From positions 62,001 through 126,000 of the forward strand of contig JAWKLG010000006.1 of assembly GCA_041392845.1 (NCBI GenBank): 64,000 bases of DNA, in the 5' to 3' direction. Under the pieces are notes generated by a model that was not told the origin of the DNA, searched no databases, and was given only the letters and a program-made list of their open reading frames with translations. The translations under genes were made by a program, and so were the position numbers. Source of the DNA: JAGQWW01 sp041392845. Its GTDB lineage: Bacteria; Bacteroidota; Bacteroidia; Chitinophagales; Saprospiraceae. This document shows, piece after piece, positions 27,301-36,227 of the stretch (positions are counted from its first letter, which is position 1; every line of letters begins with the position of its first letter).

Positions 27301-28418
27301 AAAAATCCTATTTCATTGTTGACGAATTCAATCTTATTGATTCCACCATAAGGAAATTCAGGGTCAACCGTGTAGGATTGGCCATTGTCTTGACTGACCA
27401 TCAGTCGATTTCCATGAAAAATTAAAGTAGAATCGAATTTGTAGGCTTTTGAAAAACTTCCATTGTCATAATGTCCGTAATAGGTATAATTTTTTAAAAA
27501 ATCTGAAGATTCAAGAACTGAACCGGTTATGTTTCTGTAATATGTTTTATTGTTAATCTTATAAACATCAATCAGGTCCAAAAAAGGAATTGTAACCTGG
27601 TACCAGGTTTCGCCAAAATCATCAGTCTTAAACACTACATTAGTGTATTGATTTACCAACATTCCTTTTTTGTGGTCTTCTTTAAATAACCAAATTAAAG
27701 GAAAGCTGGAAATGTTTTCATTTGCCTGGAATTTCATTTCCCAAGTCTGACCTCCATTCTCGGTTTTGTAGATATTGTTCTCTGTATCTTGATAAAATCC
27801 GGTTTGGAAATCTTTGTAATAAAAGGTTGAAATTGTGGTGCCTGTTTCGGGTCTGATTTTTTGGTGTCGACCATCCTGATGATAAAAGTCTATAGTGTTG
27901 GATATCTTATCCAAAAGGTAAAAATGGGTTGAATCGGGAAAGTAATATGGTTTAGATTGGTGAGGAGTTTCTACTCGTATATATGTTTGGAAAAAATCAG
28001 AGGAAAAATATAAATAATCGTATTGAGTATAAAAAAGGCTTTTCCCGAAACCTTTGTAAATCTGATTTGAATTTGAAGGTTGAAGGTTTTGATTTTGCCA
28101 TGAATAACCTCCATCTTCGGAATAAAATAAAGTGTTTCCATTTTTAATCGCCAAGGTTACACTATCTACGAGAAGTACGTAAAGTGCATTGATTGGAACA
28201 TTAAAATCATAAATCTTATCCCAGGAACTTCCACCATCAATACTTTTTTGAACTTCACCATTTCTAAAAAATGCCCAGATAAGACTATCAGAATAATTAT
28301 ACGTGTACACTTCTTTACCCATCTGGTCGGGTAGAATAGGAGAAATCTTTTGGGCGGGTGAAGTATGGTAAAAACAACAAAATAAGCCTAGAAGTAAAAG
28401 GTAGTTTTTCATTTTCAC
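24309..28418 (-). CDS. T9SS-secreted beta-propeller protein with BNR/Ycf48-like repeats
   Basis: 1369 aa with signal peptide 1-23 (ending SPAQ). I count 13 motifs of the BNR/sortilin form S/T-x-D/N-x-G-x-S/T-W/F (for example SIDGGSSWD, TENGGQTWE, TYDGGMTWE), in an N-terminal group of eight and a second group of five. Between them lies a segment with repeated Cys and SGCDSIRHVLNVFYD-like strings; similar CDSF-type modules recur near residues 1200-1270. The C-terminus (from about 1285) is a T9SS type A sorting domain with VFPNPTSGE. Such propellers bind glycans or proteins in other families; the ligand here is unknown. A strong terminator follows. Confidence 0.85.
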   Translation of the reverse strand: MKMKNYLLLLGLFCCFYHTSPAQKISPILPDQMGKEVYTYNYSDSLIWAFFRNGEVQKSIDGGSSWDKIYDFNVPINALYVLLVDSVTLAIKNGNTLFYSEDGGYSWQNQNLQPSNSNQIYKGFGKSLFYTQYDYLYFSSDFFQTYIRVETPHQSKPYYFPDSTHFYLLDKISNTIDFYHQDGRHQKIRPETGTTISTFYYKDFQTGFYQDTENNIYKTENGGQTWEMKFQANENISSFPLIWLFKEDHKKGMLVNQYTNVVFKTDDFGETWYQVTIPFLDLIDVYKINNKTYYRNITGSVLESSDFLKNYTYYGHYDNGSFSKAYKFDSTLIFHGNRLMVSQDNGQSYTVDPEFPYGGINKIEFVNNEIGFLIDRNKKLYRTIDKGNSWQELFRFPTEIKKASYLNEEKMIALDSNNDLWKSLDGGLSWEIINSLDLDYRAVEIDWINEDEIIVVSLSKILVSLNAGEDFSIRPYNSSYGFIGDYQRIGKDSLYFLTKENILFSPDAVSSLFELNFPEPKSFKYFSTNNGKDFYFIKDTDKAYKISLPDAIYPIPIDHSESRNYFGIDVLSDGKVYLTGPNNYVGSLVPLDKTCSIRNIQPADGGHYNRNTILKWDSDEDFNGYYISLGTREDTFDLVYQKTLGFTGSFDVGDYARDYGTLWFEIGQAYLDGEYLACGNGKLFTEENCNRNFSIESETCVKNPFVFRGQTYPSPGNFEVLIESPNGCDTTFKLRLTQPTLQIQTENLILCPGESTTWKGMEIESEGILRDTVENQSGCDSIRHVLNVFYDSLQPQVWNRVFPNPPSGFTRLFYVNDDYGWAISGNSILYHKNPSDPEWVSINTQAGNNIKDLFFISETKGWLILGNDSIGITEDGGLTWTNVFFIPNSGPEQIFFSSENIGYIIGKDGLTAKTIDGGQSWFALNYPENYDLKGLYFDSDTEGYVYGDQGTIGFTYDGGMTWEIRYPYYQNISSAKSLNYDTIITLISQGIIYTENRGRNWTFNEWEGPGTPTRLVNYKDEKIFVWTTHQILYSSEDFGKTWKREFLEEFSNLNCQFSSPETGPYFQNLSRNIYHYSDKKIRCIDSLENPSSSQLASVFQTFAWSSIYPCVEGYEISLGSGTSTNNLANLRDIGGREFYKNAFPLPFDSDINLSIFPYLEDNQNNTCPPLSFRTCPFIGDSIKVEICQGEVFEFRGNEYAEDTRTYWSWSLPGGCDSFIVLDLKVIPVEQVLIDTTFNKGDSFLGITLQNDTTIYRSFTSSFGCDSFVVYQIMVDKSNIEEPDSFTGIRVFPNPTSGELLVSMSEVPKGIVRAELYNSTGQLVYRDDFFRRPNDLFEMHIPPDLADGIYILKILFENDSYVEKISLKRP

Positions 28419-28433
28419 AGGATTAAGGTAAAG

Positions 28434-28469
28434 GGAAAAAGGAAGGCCCCAATTAAAAAATCAGGGCCT
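28434..28469 (-). terminator. Probable terminator of the 728-aa T9SS gene
   Basis: A 6-bp stem AGGCCC/GGGCCT (28444-28449 with 28464-28469) with a 14-base loop lies just after the stop codon; on the minus strand CTTCCTTTTTCCC follows. Confidence 0.55.
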
Positions 28470-28475
28470 GGTTAC

Positions 28476-30662
28476 CTATTTAAAAACAATTTTTCCTGTG
28501 GCTAATTTTTCTTTTTCTTGAGAAGTGATAACAAAGAAATAGAGGCCATTTTGTAAATCATTTCTTTGAACTTCAATTTGAAGACTTCCGCTCTTTTGGC
28601 TTCTTACCAGCTTTCCATTTATATCAAATAAGTCAAGATTCACCTTCTTGCCTGGTTCCATTCCGTCCAACTGAATGAATATTCTTTCAGTTGCTGGATT
28701 TGGATACGCACTTACTTTTATCTCCGGCTGAAAGGTTTCAATTGAACTTACAACAATTTCAGGCTCATCCAAGGTGTGGAGTGTAGTGTTGGTAACAATT
28801 GGATCGTTGAAGTCAAAATAAATGCTGGCAGTATTATTTAATTCAGTTTTTAAGGCCAAATCCGGCTTATGTTGAACGTAATACTTCACAAATCCGTGAG
28901 ATGCAGGTTCATTTACATTGCTGTCGGGCAACATGATATCTTTGAAGGTAAACCTAAGTATTCCTTCTTCCAGCACTTTGTAATTTAAAGTATGACTGCT
29001 CGCACCAATTCTAAAAGTAGAAGGATTAAAAGTTGAAGCAAGGGTGTCCAGTATGACTACTTTAAATGCAGTGTCCGTACCTGTATTCTGAAAGCGAATC
29101 AAATATTCCATCTCAGTGCCTGGTCTCACTTCCTTGTTAGTGCCTATCCCTGAAGGAAAGCCTTGTTTGTCATTGGGGTCGAAAGAACCTCTGTTTTCAG
29201 TACAGTCGGTATCCGTAAAAGGATCATTTGCACCTAAAGGAAATGCATTGATGAATCCTTTTGAAAATTGCCCATCTCCATCCGGATCACATGCTTCAAT
29301 TCCTGCTGAGGCCAATAATTTACTGCCCGGAAGATTGTCCTCCTGTATGCGAAGACGGTAAGTACGTCCGTCTGCATTATAATTGAAAGTAGCATTCTGG
29401 CCAGCATCCAATTGAATGAATTTCGCAGGCAACAATTCCTCGTCTGCGTATGCAACTATGTAGGCCTTTTCATCCATGCCTACGCTTCCGTTATTTTGTA
29501 CTTTAAAAACTACCTGATTTCCATTACAGCTGGGAGTAATGCCAATGACCGGCTTTTCTTCTCCACCACCACAAGGGCCATTAGGATAAATGGTAGCCTC
29601 GGTACAATGGGTTTGTCCAATGAATGTGCTATCGCAATCAACCAATACCTCAATTTTAAATTGACCGCATTCTCCGGGATTGATATTTCCCAATTGGAAG
29701 TTTAATAATTGGCCATTTTGGGAAGAAAATGGAATGGAGGAAGAAACATATGACACATCTTCATCCAGCAAAACCTGAACATAGGAACCCGAAGCGGCTT
29801 GAGTTCCTTCGTTACAATAATTGATATAATAATAACTTGGAAAACAACGACGCAAAAGAGGTGTAGTCACATCAATGGTTAAATAAGGGCAGGTTTCAAG
29901 GGCATTTGCTCCAAGGTCTTCTTCTATAACCGTAGTGTGATCAACTATGGTAAAGTCGATAGGGTCTCCACAATTCTCCCATAAATCATTCGGAGCTACC
30001 AGACTTACCTTGTAATCACCTTCTTTTAAAAAAAGAAAATACGATCCATCAGCTCCCGATGTGGTATAATAATCATCTGTTCCATCACTTACCAATACTT
30101 TCCAATTGGCCAAAGGCAACTCTGCTGTACCCGGCTGGCAATCTTCATCTGCATCGAAGTATACATTTCCGGTTATCAAGCCCTTGTCGTTTTGGCAGCT
30201 TATGGTATGTCGTAAAATTAGTCCGTTAGCTTCCGAAAATTCGAACGGAGTGGGATCATCTGATAGGCAAATGCTGCCAGTTTGATTACCCTTTAAGCTA
30301 AAGATTCCCCTGAATAATTCTTCACCAGATGCCAGGGTTACTGATGCTAAATTGTATTCAATCCAATTAAAAGTCAAATTGGATGAATTACTTGGTTGAT
30401 AGAAGGTTTTTGCGTCAATTCCTTGAGGTAAGCCTGTTAGGAAGATGGTATCTAATTCAAAAATTGAAGTATCAAAGGAAACACTTCCCTGTATGGACAA
30501 AATATTCGTAAATCCATCCGCACTAAATGAGGCAATGGCTTTTTCATTTACATTATCAATGTAAGTATTGACAAAAAAGTCAACTTGGGCCTGTACTGAA
30601 ATGGAAAAATAAAATGAAAGGCAAAAAACTGCAATCAGTCTCAAACGCGTAAAAGTTCGCAT
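28476..30662 (-). CDS. T9SS-secreted protein with cohesin-like and DUF11-like domains
   Basis: 728 aa; signal peptide 1-26 (SVQAQ). An N-terminal cohesin-like beta-sandwich (about 30-155, IQGSVSFDTSIFELDTI) is followed by an SdrD B-like segment (GNVYFDADEDCQPG), then a long stretch with the RGSFDPNDKQGFP motif and MEYLIRFQNTGTDTAFKVVILDTL, a conserved DUF11-like module of Bacteroidota surface proteins, and a T9SS type A sorting domain (about 645-728, VSAYPNPATERI). It is a close relative of the next gene upstream at 30900-33080, sharing strings such as DCDSTxxGQTHCTEAxIYP, so the pair arose by tandem duplication. Function beyond surface or extracellular location is unknown. Confidence 0.85.
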   Translation of the reverse strand: MRTFTRLRLIAVFCLSFYFSISVQAQVDFFVNTYIDNVNEKAIASFSADGFTNILSIQGSVSFDTSIFELDTIFLTGLPQGIDAKTFYQPSNSSNLTFNWIEYNLASVTLASGEELFRGIFSLKGNQTGSICLSDDPTPFEFSEANGLILRHTISCQNDKGLITGNVYFDADEDCQPGTAELPLANWKVLVSDGTDDYYTTSGADGSYFLFLKEGDYKVSLVAPNDLWENCGDPIDFTIVDHTTVIEEDLGANALETCPYLTIDVTTPLLRRCFPSYYYINYCNEGTQAASGSYVQVLLDEDVSYVSSSIPFSSQNGQLLNFQLGNINPGECGQFKIEVLVDCDSTFIGQTHCTEATIYPNGPCGGGEEKPVIGITPSCNGNQVVFKVQNNGSVGMDEKAYIVAYADEELLPAKFIQLDAGQNATFNYNADGRTYRLRIQEDNLPGSKLLASAGIEACDPDGDGQFSKGFINAFPLGANDPFTDTDCTENRGSFDPNDKQGFPSGIGTNKEVRPGTEMEYLIRFQNTGTDTAFKVVILDTLASTFNPSTFRIGASSHTLNYKVLEEGILRFTFKDIMLPDSNVNEPASHGFVKYYVQHKPDLALKTELNNTASIYFDFNDPIVTNTTLHTLDEPEIVVSSIETFQPEIKVSAYPNPATERIFIQLDGMEPGKKVNLDLFDINGKLVRSQKSGSLQIEVQRNDLQNGLYFFVITSQEKEKLATGKIVFK

Positions 30663-30851
30663 GGGATTTTAGGTTTTTAGTTTAACAATTAGCTAAAAGT
30701 CAAGGTGTTAGCATGACTTTTCTTCACTGTATAAATATACTGCAATAGTTTGTTTAAGTTTTGGACAGATGTGCTACGATGTTGAGCTTTTTTTATTGAA
30801 AATTATTTTTAAAATATTGATAATCAAATTATTGTATTTAAATGCCGGTTT

Positions 30852-30896
30852 AAAAAGTTGACTTTTTTAATAAAAATTACCTTTAAAAAAGGTCAA
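30852..30896 (-). terminator. Possible terminator of the 726-aa T9SS gene
   Basis: On the minus strand TTGAC-C-TTTTTT pairs with AAAAAAGTCAA across a loop, with one bulged base, and CTTTTT follows. The stem is AT-rich, so confidence is moderate. The rest of the 237-bp gap to the next gene (30663-30851) is AT-rich and shows no feature. Confidence 0.45.
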
Positions 30897-30899
30897 ATT

Positions 30900-33080
30900 T
30901 TAATGAAAAAGTATTGTTCCGCTTGAAATTATTCCTTCATTCTCCTTTTTTAATTGAAAATAATAGGCTCCGGAATTCAAATCCTTTTTTTCAATTTGTA
31001 TATCACTGCCTTTTGAATTTAATTGAAATACCTTCTTCCCAAAACTATCGAATAAGGCCAATTGGATGGATTCACTTTTTAAATAATCGGGAATAATAAA
31101 AGTGATTTTATCATTTGCCGGGTTTGGAAAGGTTTTTATCTCTATCAATTCTAATTGTTGATTTTTTGCTCCCAAAATCAACTCCGGTTCTCCAATTGTG
31201 TGCATATTTGGTTCGGTAATAATTGGAGAATTTCTGTCGAAATAAATAGCTGCCCTGTTTAAAAGTTTAGTGCCTGATTGAAGGTTTTCTTTGGGTTTGA
31301 TTTTGAAATTTACAAATCCCTGTGACCCTTCTAAATTAGTTGTACTATCTGGCAGCTCGATGCCGGGAAAGCTAAATTTGATAATGCCCTTTCCAAGAAA
31401 TTCATATCGGTAAGGATGACTTGAAATGCCGGGTTGAATGCTACTGAAATCGTACAAATTAGATAGCGTATCTAAAATTACAACTTTAAATGCCGTATCA
31501 TTTCCCGTGTTTTGAAATCGAATTCTATAATCCAAACCAACTCCGGATTGAATAATGTTTTCTTCACCAAAGCCTAGAGGAAAGCCTGTTTTATCATTGG
31601 GATCAAAAGAACCTCTGTTGGTTTCGCAACTGGTGGAATACCATAAATCAAAATCAGAATAGGGGAAATTTTGAATCACCGGTACCTGTTGAATGGCTCC
31701 GGTAAAACCACAAAATTCAAGGGCTCTCCCTTGTATTATTTTACCATCATTGTTTTGAATTTGAATTAGAACAGTTTCCTCATCAGAGTTTTGTCTGAAT
31801 AGCTTTTCCTCACCGGATGTCAGATCCAATGGTTCAATTTTTCTCAAGGTCTCATCCTGAAAAATTAAAACTTTGTAATCAGATATGGGAAGCGTACTGG
31901 AGTTTTTGACGAAGAATAAAGCTTCGCTTCCGGTACACCTTACCTCTATGTTGATTTCCGGTTGATTAAAGTAATTTCCACAGGGTGGGTGAGGATAAAT
32001 TCTGGCTTCTGTACAATGGGTTTGTCCTACAATAGTACTATCACAATCAACTTCAACAAATATTTTGAAATCTCCGCATTCCAATGAAGGTAAGTCACCC
32101 ATGTTAAAGGTTAACAGCTGGCCGTTTTGATTGGAAACCGGAATGCTGGCATCTAAAAATACAAGGTATGGATCCAGCTTTACTTCAATATAGGTTCCGG
32201 CAGAACTAATCGAGCCTTGATTGCAATATTCTACGATGTAAAAGGCCTCTTCACATCGCCTCAACCTTGGAGTTGCTATTCTTATTTCTGGTATGGGGCA
32301 AATTTCATCTGTTTTTGCACCTAAATCAACATTTTCCTGTAAGCCCGGACTCAAATAAACCTGGGTAGAATTGGTATTACAAGGTTCCCAGATATCACGA
32401 TCCGGAATTAAATCAATTTCATAAAGTCCGGTGTCCAGGTATATCTGGTAATCACCATTTTTGTTGGTATTGGTATAAAAAGTATCCAGGCCGGAAATCC
32501 CTCTGACTAACCAATTTCTCAATGGACTTTCATTTGCATCCAGACTGCAATTTTGATTTAAGTCTGCAAACAAATTTCCGGAAATGCTTCCCTGATTGCT
32601 TTCGCAATAAAACTCATGGAAAATTAGGTTGCCATCGCTGTTTATAAATTCAGCATTGTAAGAAATGTCATCCAGGCAGGCCTCACCCATTTGACTCGTC
32701 TTTAAATCAAATAGAAGCTTAAATAATAATGTACCATTTTCAAGGGTCTCACCATCAAATGCAATTCCTGCTTGATACCAGTTTACAGAAATGACATCAG
32801 GCGGCCAGGGAGGAAAAAATAAATTATCCTCACTAAAAGCCTCCAATCCAGAATCAATTAAAGTATCATATGTCATAATACTGGTGTCATAACTTATAGA
32901 AAACTGGAAAGAAACCATCGACACAAAGTTTTCAACCCAGACTGCCATTACTGCCTTGTCCAAAACAGGATCGTAGTAATTGTTTGCGTGGAGTTTCACA
33001 TTCGGAAGCTGTGCATTAGCACCAGCCATCAGTACTAAAAAGAATGAGCAGGATAGAATTAGTTTTCGGATTGGGGACAT
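30900..33080 (-). CDS. T9SS-secreted protein, paralogue of the 728-aa protein
   Basis: 726 aa; signal peptide 1-23 (GANAQ). The layout matches the downstream 728-aa protein domain for domain: cohesin-like sandwich (VSFQFSISYDTSIMTYDTL), SdrD B-like segment (GNLFADLNQNCSLDANE), the RGSFDPNDKTGFP module with LDYRIRFQNTGNDTAFKVVILDTL, and a T9SS type A sorting domain (IKTFPNPANDKI). The two have diverged outside these blocks, so the duplication is not recent. The 237-bp gap between them holds a probable terminator, so each may be transcribed separately. Confidence 0.85.
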   Translation of the reverse strand: MSPIRKLILSCSFFLVLMAGANAQLPNVKLHANNYYDPVLDKAVMAVWVENFVSMVSFQFSISYDTSIMTYDTLIDSGLEAFSEDNLFFPPWPPDVISVNWYQAGIAFDGETLENGTLLFKLLFDLKTSQMGEACLDDISYNAEFINSDGNLIFHEFYCESNQGSISGNLFADLNQNCSLDANESPLRNWLVRGISGLDTFYTNTNKNGDYQIYLDTGLYEIDLIPDRDIWEPCNTNSTQVYLSPGLQENVDLGAKTDEICPIPEIRIATPRLRRCEEAFYIVEYCNQGSISSAGTYIEVKLDPYLVFLDASIPVSNQNGQLLTFNMGDLPSLECGDFKIFVEVDCDSTIVGQTHCTEARIYPHPPCGNYFNQPEINIEVRCTGSEALFFVKNSSTLPISDYKVLIFQDETLRKIEPLDLTSGEEKLFRQNSDEETVLIQIQNNDGKIIQGRALEFCGFTGAIQQVPVIQNFPYSDFDLWYSTSCETNRGSFDPNDKTGFPLGFGEENIIQSGVGLDYRIRFQNTGNDTAFKVVILDTLSNLYDFSSIQPGISSHPYRYEFLGKGIIKFSFPGIELPDSTTNLEGSQGFVNFKIKPKENLQSGTKLLNRAAIYFDRNSPIITEPNMHTIGEPELILGAKNQQLELIEIKTFPNPANDKITFIIPDYLKSESIQLALFDSFGKKVFQLNSKGSDIQIEKKDLNSGAYYFQLKKENEGIISSGTILFH

Positions 33081-33367
33081 GATTTTTATTTTAGTTTGAA
33101 TTATAGCAGAGCGTGAAAGTAATTCCCGCTTTTTATTTTACCATTCAAAACTAAATAAGTTTCATAAGTCCCTCCAGGTTAAAATTTAGAAATTGTTGAA
33201 TGTGATTTGAAGGTCTTTATTTATAAATCTTCTGATTTTCAATTCATTGGATTTGAATGAGTACTTGATTTGTTGATTAAAAAAGTAATTTCACTTCATT
33301 CCTTTTTTAGATTTTATCAACTATCATATAACAGCTCGAATAATTTCCTGATTGTCTGAAGGTTAGG

Positions 33368-33506
33368 CTATTCGCCATTCGAAGTTCGCTTTTCGTTTTT
33401 AAAGGCCTCGTGAATCGTAAACCGTAAATTCCACAAATACCAGTTGGAAAGCTCCTCCAACCTGTTATTCTACTTGTATTATGGGAAATTCCCATCAAGG
33501 AACTAA
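33368..33506 (-). repeat. Composite heptamer element, copy B (inverted relative to copy A)
   Basis: Four NNNTTCG heptamers (33368-33395, the complement of CGAANNN), a spacer TTTTTAAAGGCCTCG, heptamers TGAATCG and TAAACCG, then a non-heptameric tail with a GTTGGA/TCCAAC hairpin and the palindrome ATGGGAAATTCCCAT, ending CAAGGAACTAA. From 33402 on it repeats with a 227-bp offset at 33629-33733. Confidence 0.85.
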
Positions 33507-33540
33507 AAGCAAAGATTTTGAAAACCTGATTCAATTAAAT

Positions 33541-33570
33541 AGGCGAAGAGTTTTTGATCTTCGCCTTTTT
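33541..33570 (+). terminator. Terminator-like hairpin without an upstream gene on its strand
   Basis: A 9-bp stem AGGCGAAGA/TCTTCGCCT with an 8-base loop is followed by TTTTT. Both neighbouring protein genes are on the minus strand, so it would end an unannotated plus-strand transcript from the repeat region. Confidence 0.6.
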
Positions 33571-33628
33571 AATAGTTTGTATCGAATATCAAGAGATGTA
33601 ATTGGTTGGTTATGATATTTTTATTTTG

Positions 33629-33733
33629 AAGGCCTCGTAAATCGTAAACCGTAAATTCCACAAATACCATTTGGAAAGCTCCTCCAACCCGTTATTCTAC
33701 TTGTAATACGGGAAATTCCCGTCAAGGAACTAA
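33629..33733 (-). repeat. Composite heptamer element, copy C
   Basis: 105 bp, aligned without gaps to 33402-33506 with six differences. Two of the six are paired changes that keep a palindrome (ATGGGAAATTCCCAT against ACGGGAAATTCCCGT). Its end, CAAGGAACTAA, contains the stop codon of the minus-strand gene at 33730 (CTA on the plus strand). Confidence 0.88.
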
Positions 33734-36081
33734 CTTCTAATCTTCAAAAACCGAACAGGTTCAGATTTTCCACTGCTCTGCACAAGGATGAAATACATAC
33801 CTGAAGGTAAGTCTGATACATTAAAAGTTTCAGCATGGAATCCCTTAGCATCCTGAATGTCTCCTTCTCTCACCATTTGTCCTCTTTCATTGAAAATACC
33901 ATAATGCAGAGATTCCAGGTTGGAAAAATAACTCAAGGTTACTTCGGTCTCTACAGGATTTGGATATACATTATAAGGAGTAAAGTCTTTGTAAATAATT
34001 CTGTCTGCAGCTGCATTTCTGTCTTGAACACCTCCGGGAGGCGTAAATTGATTGGGAACTACCTGGGCATAGGCTTCATCATCTTCTTGTGGAGTAGGAT
34101 TCATACCATTTGCCGGACTTGAATCAGCGTCTTGCTGACTTACAAGAATCACTTCAGCGAAAATATCAAATGCAGTTGGTTGAAGGGTGAAAACTGTTAA
34201 TCGCATGGTAGCAGTTTCTCCTGGAGCCAAAGCAGGAATATCCCATCTATCTAAGTATTGATTGTAAATTCCCAGAGATTCACTTTTTGAAGCATAAGCC
34301 ACTCCTTGGGGGAAGGGAACTGAAACAGTTATGGATGTAGCCTCATCTGTTCCGAAATTTGTTAATACAAGATCAAAATTAATGTATTCATAAAGGTTGA
34401 AAGAAGTTTTGTTGGTTGTAATATTCAATTCAAGGTCTATCAAATCATTTCCTCCCATTCCTCCACCTGATATTACCTGTACAGGTTTTGAATTCAAGTT
34501 GTTTCCTTCGTTTGATTCAACTACTTCATTGTCTGCATCTCCCTTAAAAATCAGGTAATAATTACCCGGCTGTACATTGCCGGGAATCATTACCGCTTTG
34601 TTGATGGGAATATAATCCATTGCCGGGATGCTGGTGAAAGACTCAACACCCAGTAATAAATCATTTGCGCTTAAATTATTATCTGTTGAAAGGTAGTATT
34701 TCAAATGGTTCATGCCTGCAGGAGCATTGCCGACATTCCTGGCTTTGATGTCGAAGGTCAACAAGTCACCGGGTTCTATTTGTGGTTCTACACTTACAAT
34801 TCCCACTATACAATCAGGCATCTGACCCCCTCCTGTACCTGCATTTAAGATAACTACTGCCTCATCATCTTCTACAGGTGTAAGGCTGTTATTGTTGTTT
34901 GGTGTAGAATCATCGTCAGGCTGGCTGCATTGTGTTTCCTGGGAAAAGATGGTTACCGTATTGGTATTTAAGGTAAAAAGTTGCAGGTCTAAAGTCATAC
35001 TTTGACCTGCCCCTATAGCAGGCACTTGCCAGATTCCATCCCAAAAGTTATAGGTCGTACCGGCGGGTACTGTTTGACCGCTATAAGCCATTTGGTTTGG
35101 AAAAGGTAGGTGTACCAAAATGTTGCTGGCATTTTCACCGCCATTGTTAAAAAGTGTGAGTGAGACGGTAACATTTGAATAGATCGGAGGGTTGAGGTTG
35201 GACGCTGACATCGAAAGTTCAAGATCCACACCTCCATTTGGATTGGGTACCCCGGTGATGTTTACCGGTTTGGTTCCAATGTTGTTATTTTCATTTGACT
35301 CATTGATGTCTCCATCAGTGTCAACTGCTAAAATCAAAAAATAATTTCCGGGATTGGTATTCGGGTTAATATTCAGATTTAAATTGGAAATAGAAATATT
35401 TGACCCACTTACGATGCCATTTGAATTGGCAGAAGCCAATTCAATATCACCTGCATCAACCGTTTGATCATTGGATAAATAAATCCTGTATACAAAAGAT
35501 CCCGCATCGGCATTTCCAATATTATTAATGTTGGCAGAGAAAGAGCCACTTTCTCCTGCCATCAATGAAGCTGGAAAAGAAATTCCTTGTGGTATTAAAT
35601 CAGCCAAGGGAGTGCCAGGGTCACCGGTTCCATTGATGGTGAAACTGCCATTGTTATTGGCATTGTTACCGTCTACAGGATTACTTGAACCTAACTGTGA
35701 AGAAACGGTAATAGGATCTTCTGATAATAAAAACAGCGTTAATTCTACCGTTTCAACATCACCCGGCTGTATATTGCTAAGGTTCCAAAAGGTTGTCCAG
35801 GAATTGTAATTACCTGCAGAAACTGTTTGACCTACAAAGGCAAGATTATTTGGGATTGGGATTTCAATAGTAGCGCTGGAAACGGCAGTACTCCCCAGGT
35901 TTTCAACCTGGACGGTAATCAGGGTATTGGTGTAAATTCCTACTGAACCTGAGACTCCTGAAACTGTAACGGAAAGATCAGTTTGAGCATTGGCAGCACT
36001 AAAACAGATGAGTGTGAAAAGAGCAATTAGATTCATAGCTAGGCTCCTCCCACCCTTTTTGTAAGGGTAAAGCATGTTCAT
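33730..36081 (-). CDS. T9SS-secreted protein with alternating DUF11-like and CARDB-like domains
   Basis: 783 aa; signal peptide to about residue 33 (SAANAQ). Three related beta-sandwiches with IPNNLAFVGQTV, FPNQMAYSGQTVPAG and FPQGVAYASKS motifs (DUF11-like) alternate with two CARDB-like domains (near 165-275 and 425-530; NIGNADAGSFVYRIYLSND, GNYFLILAVDTDGDINESNENNN). The T9SS sorting domain starts near residue 700 (NVYPNPVETEVTLSYF). The stop codon lies in the end of a 105-bp intergenic repeat. CARDB domains are cell-adhesion-type modules in other bacteria; a ligand cannot be named. Confidence 0.87.
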   Translation of the reverse strand: MNMLYPYKKGGRSLAMNLIALFTLICFSAANAQTDLSVTVSGVSGSVGIYTNTLITVQVENLGSTAVSSATIEIPIPNNLAFVGQTVSAGNYNSWTTFWNLSNIQPGDVETVELTLFLLSEDPITVSSQLGSSNPVDGNNANNNGSFTINGTGDPGTPLADLIPQGISFPASLMAGESGSFSANINNIGNADAGSFVYRIYLSNDQTVDAGDIELASANSNGIVSGSNISISNLNLNINPNTNPGNYFLILAVDTDGDINESNENNNIGTKPVNITGVPNPNGGVDLELSMSASNLNPPIYSNVTVSLTLFNNGGENASNILVHLPFPNQMAYSGQTVPAGTTYNFWDGIWQVPAIGAGQSMTLDLQLFTLNTNTVTIFSQETQCSQPDDDSTPNNNNSLTPVEDDEAVVILNAGTGGGQMPDCIVGIVSVEPQIEPGDLLTFDIKARNVGNAPAGMNHLKYYLSTDNNLSANDLLLGVESFTSIPAMDYIPINKAVMIPGNVQPGNYYLIFKGDADNEVVESNEGNNLNSKPVQVISGGGMGGNDLIDLELNITTNKTSFNLYEYINFDLVLTNFGTDEATSITVSVPFPQGVAYASKSESLGIYNQYLDRWDIPALAPGETATMRLTVFTLQPTAFDIFAEVILVSQQDADSSPANGMNPTPQEDDEAYAQVVPNQFTPPGGVQDRNAAADRIIYKDFTPYNVYPNPVETEVTLSYFSNLESLHYGIFNERGQMVREGDIQDAKGFHAETFNVSDLPSGMYFILVQSSGKSEPVRFLKIRS

Positions 36082-36227
36082 AATTTTTGTTAACCATCAG
36101 GTAAAAAGTTGGAGGAGACTACAGTTCGTATCTGATGAGCGGCATTTACTTAGTGTTGAAATGCCTAAAACAGGAAACAAAGGTAAGGGGAAGGGATGGG
36201 GATTGGATACACCTTGCGCTGGGTATT

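Larger units (their letters stand above)
33081..33729. other. Repeat-filled intergenic region
   Basis: These 649 bp hold two direct copies of a 105-bp element (33402-33506 and 33629-33733), a CGAANNN-type heptamer array and a plus-strand terminator-like hairpin (33541-33570) that serves no annotated gene. A 44-codon plus-strand frame at 33481-33615 starts inside the first copy; I do not call it a gene. Confidence 0.7.

Noticed and set aside
24309..28418. Photosystem II assembly factor (Ycf48)
   Set aside because: The repeats resemble Ycf48/BNR propellers, but the signal peptide, T9SS sorting domain and non-phototrophic context make that function implausible.
33307..33534. Minus-strand reading frame of 75 codons
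   Set aside because: It lies wholly in intergenic repeat copy B and has repeat-derived composition.
33481..33615. Plus-strand 44-codon frame
   Set aside because: It starts in the palindrome of a repeat and runs through a terminator hairpin; no support beyond being open.
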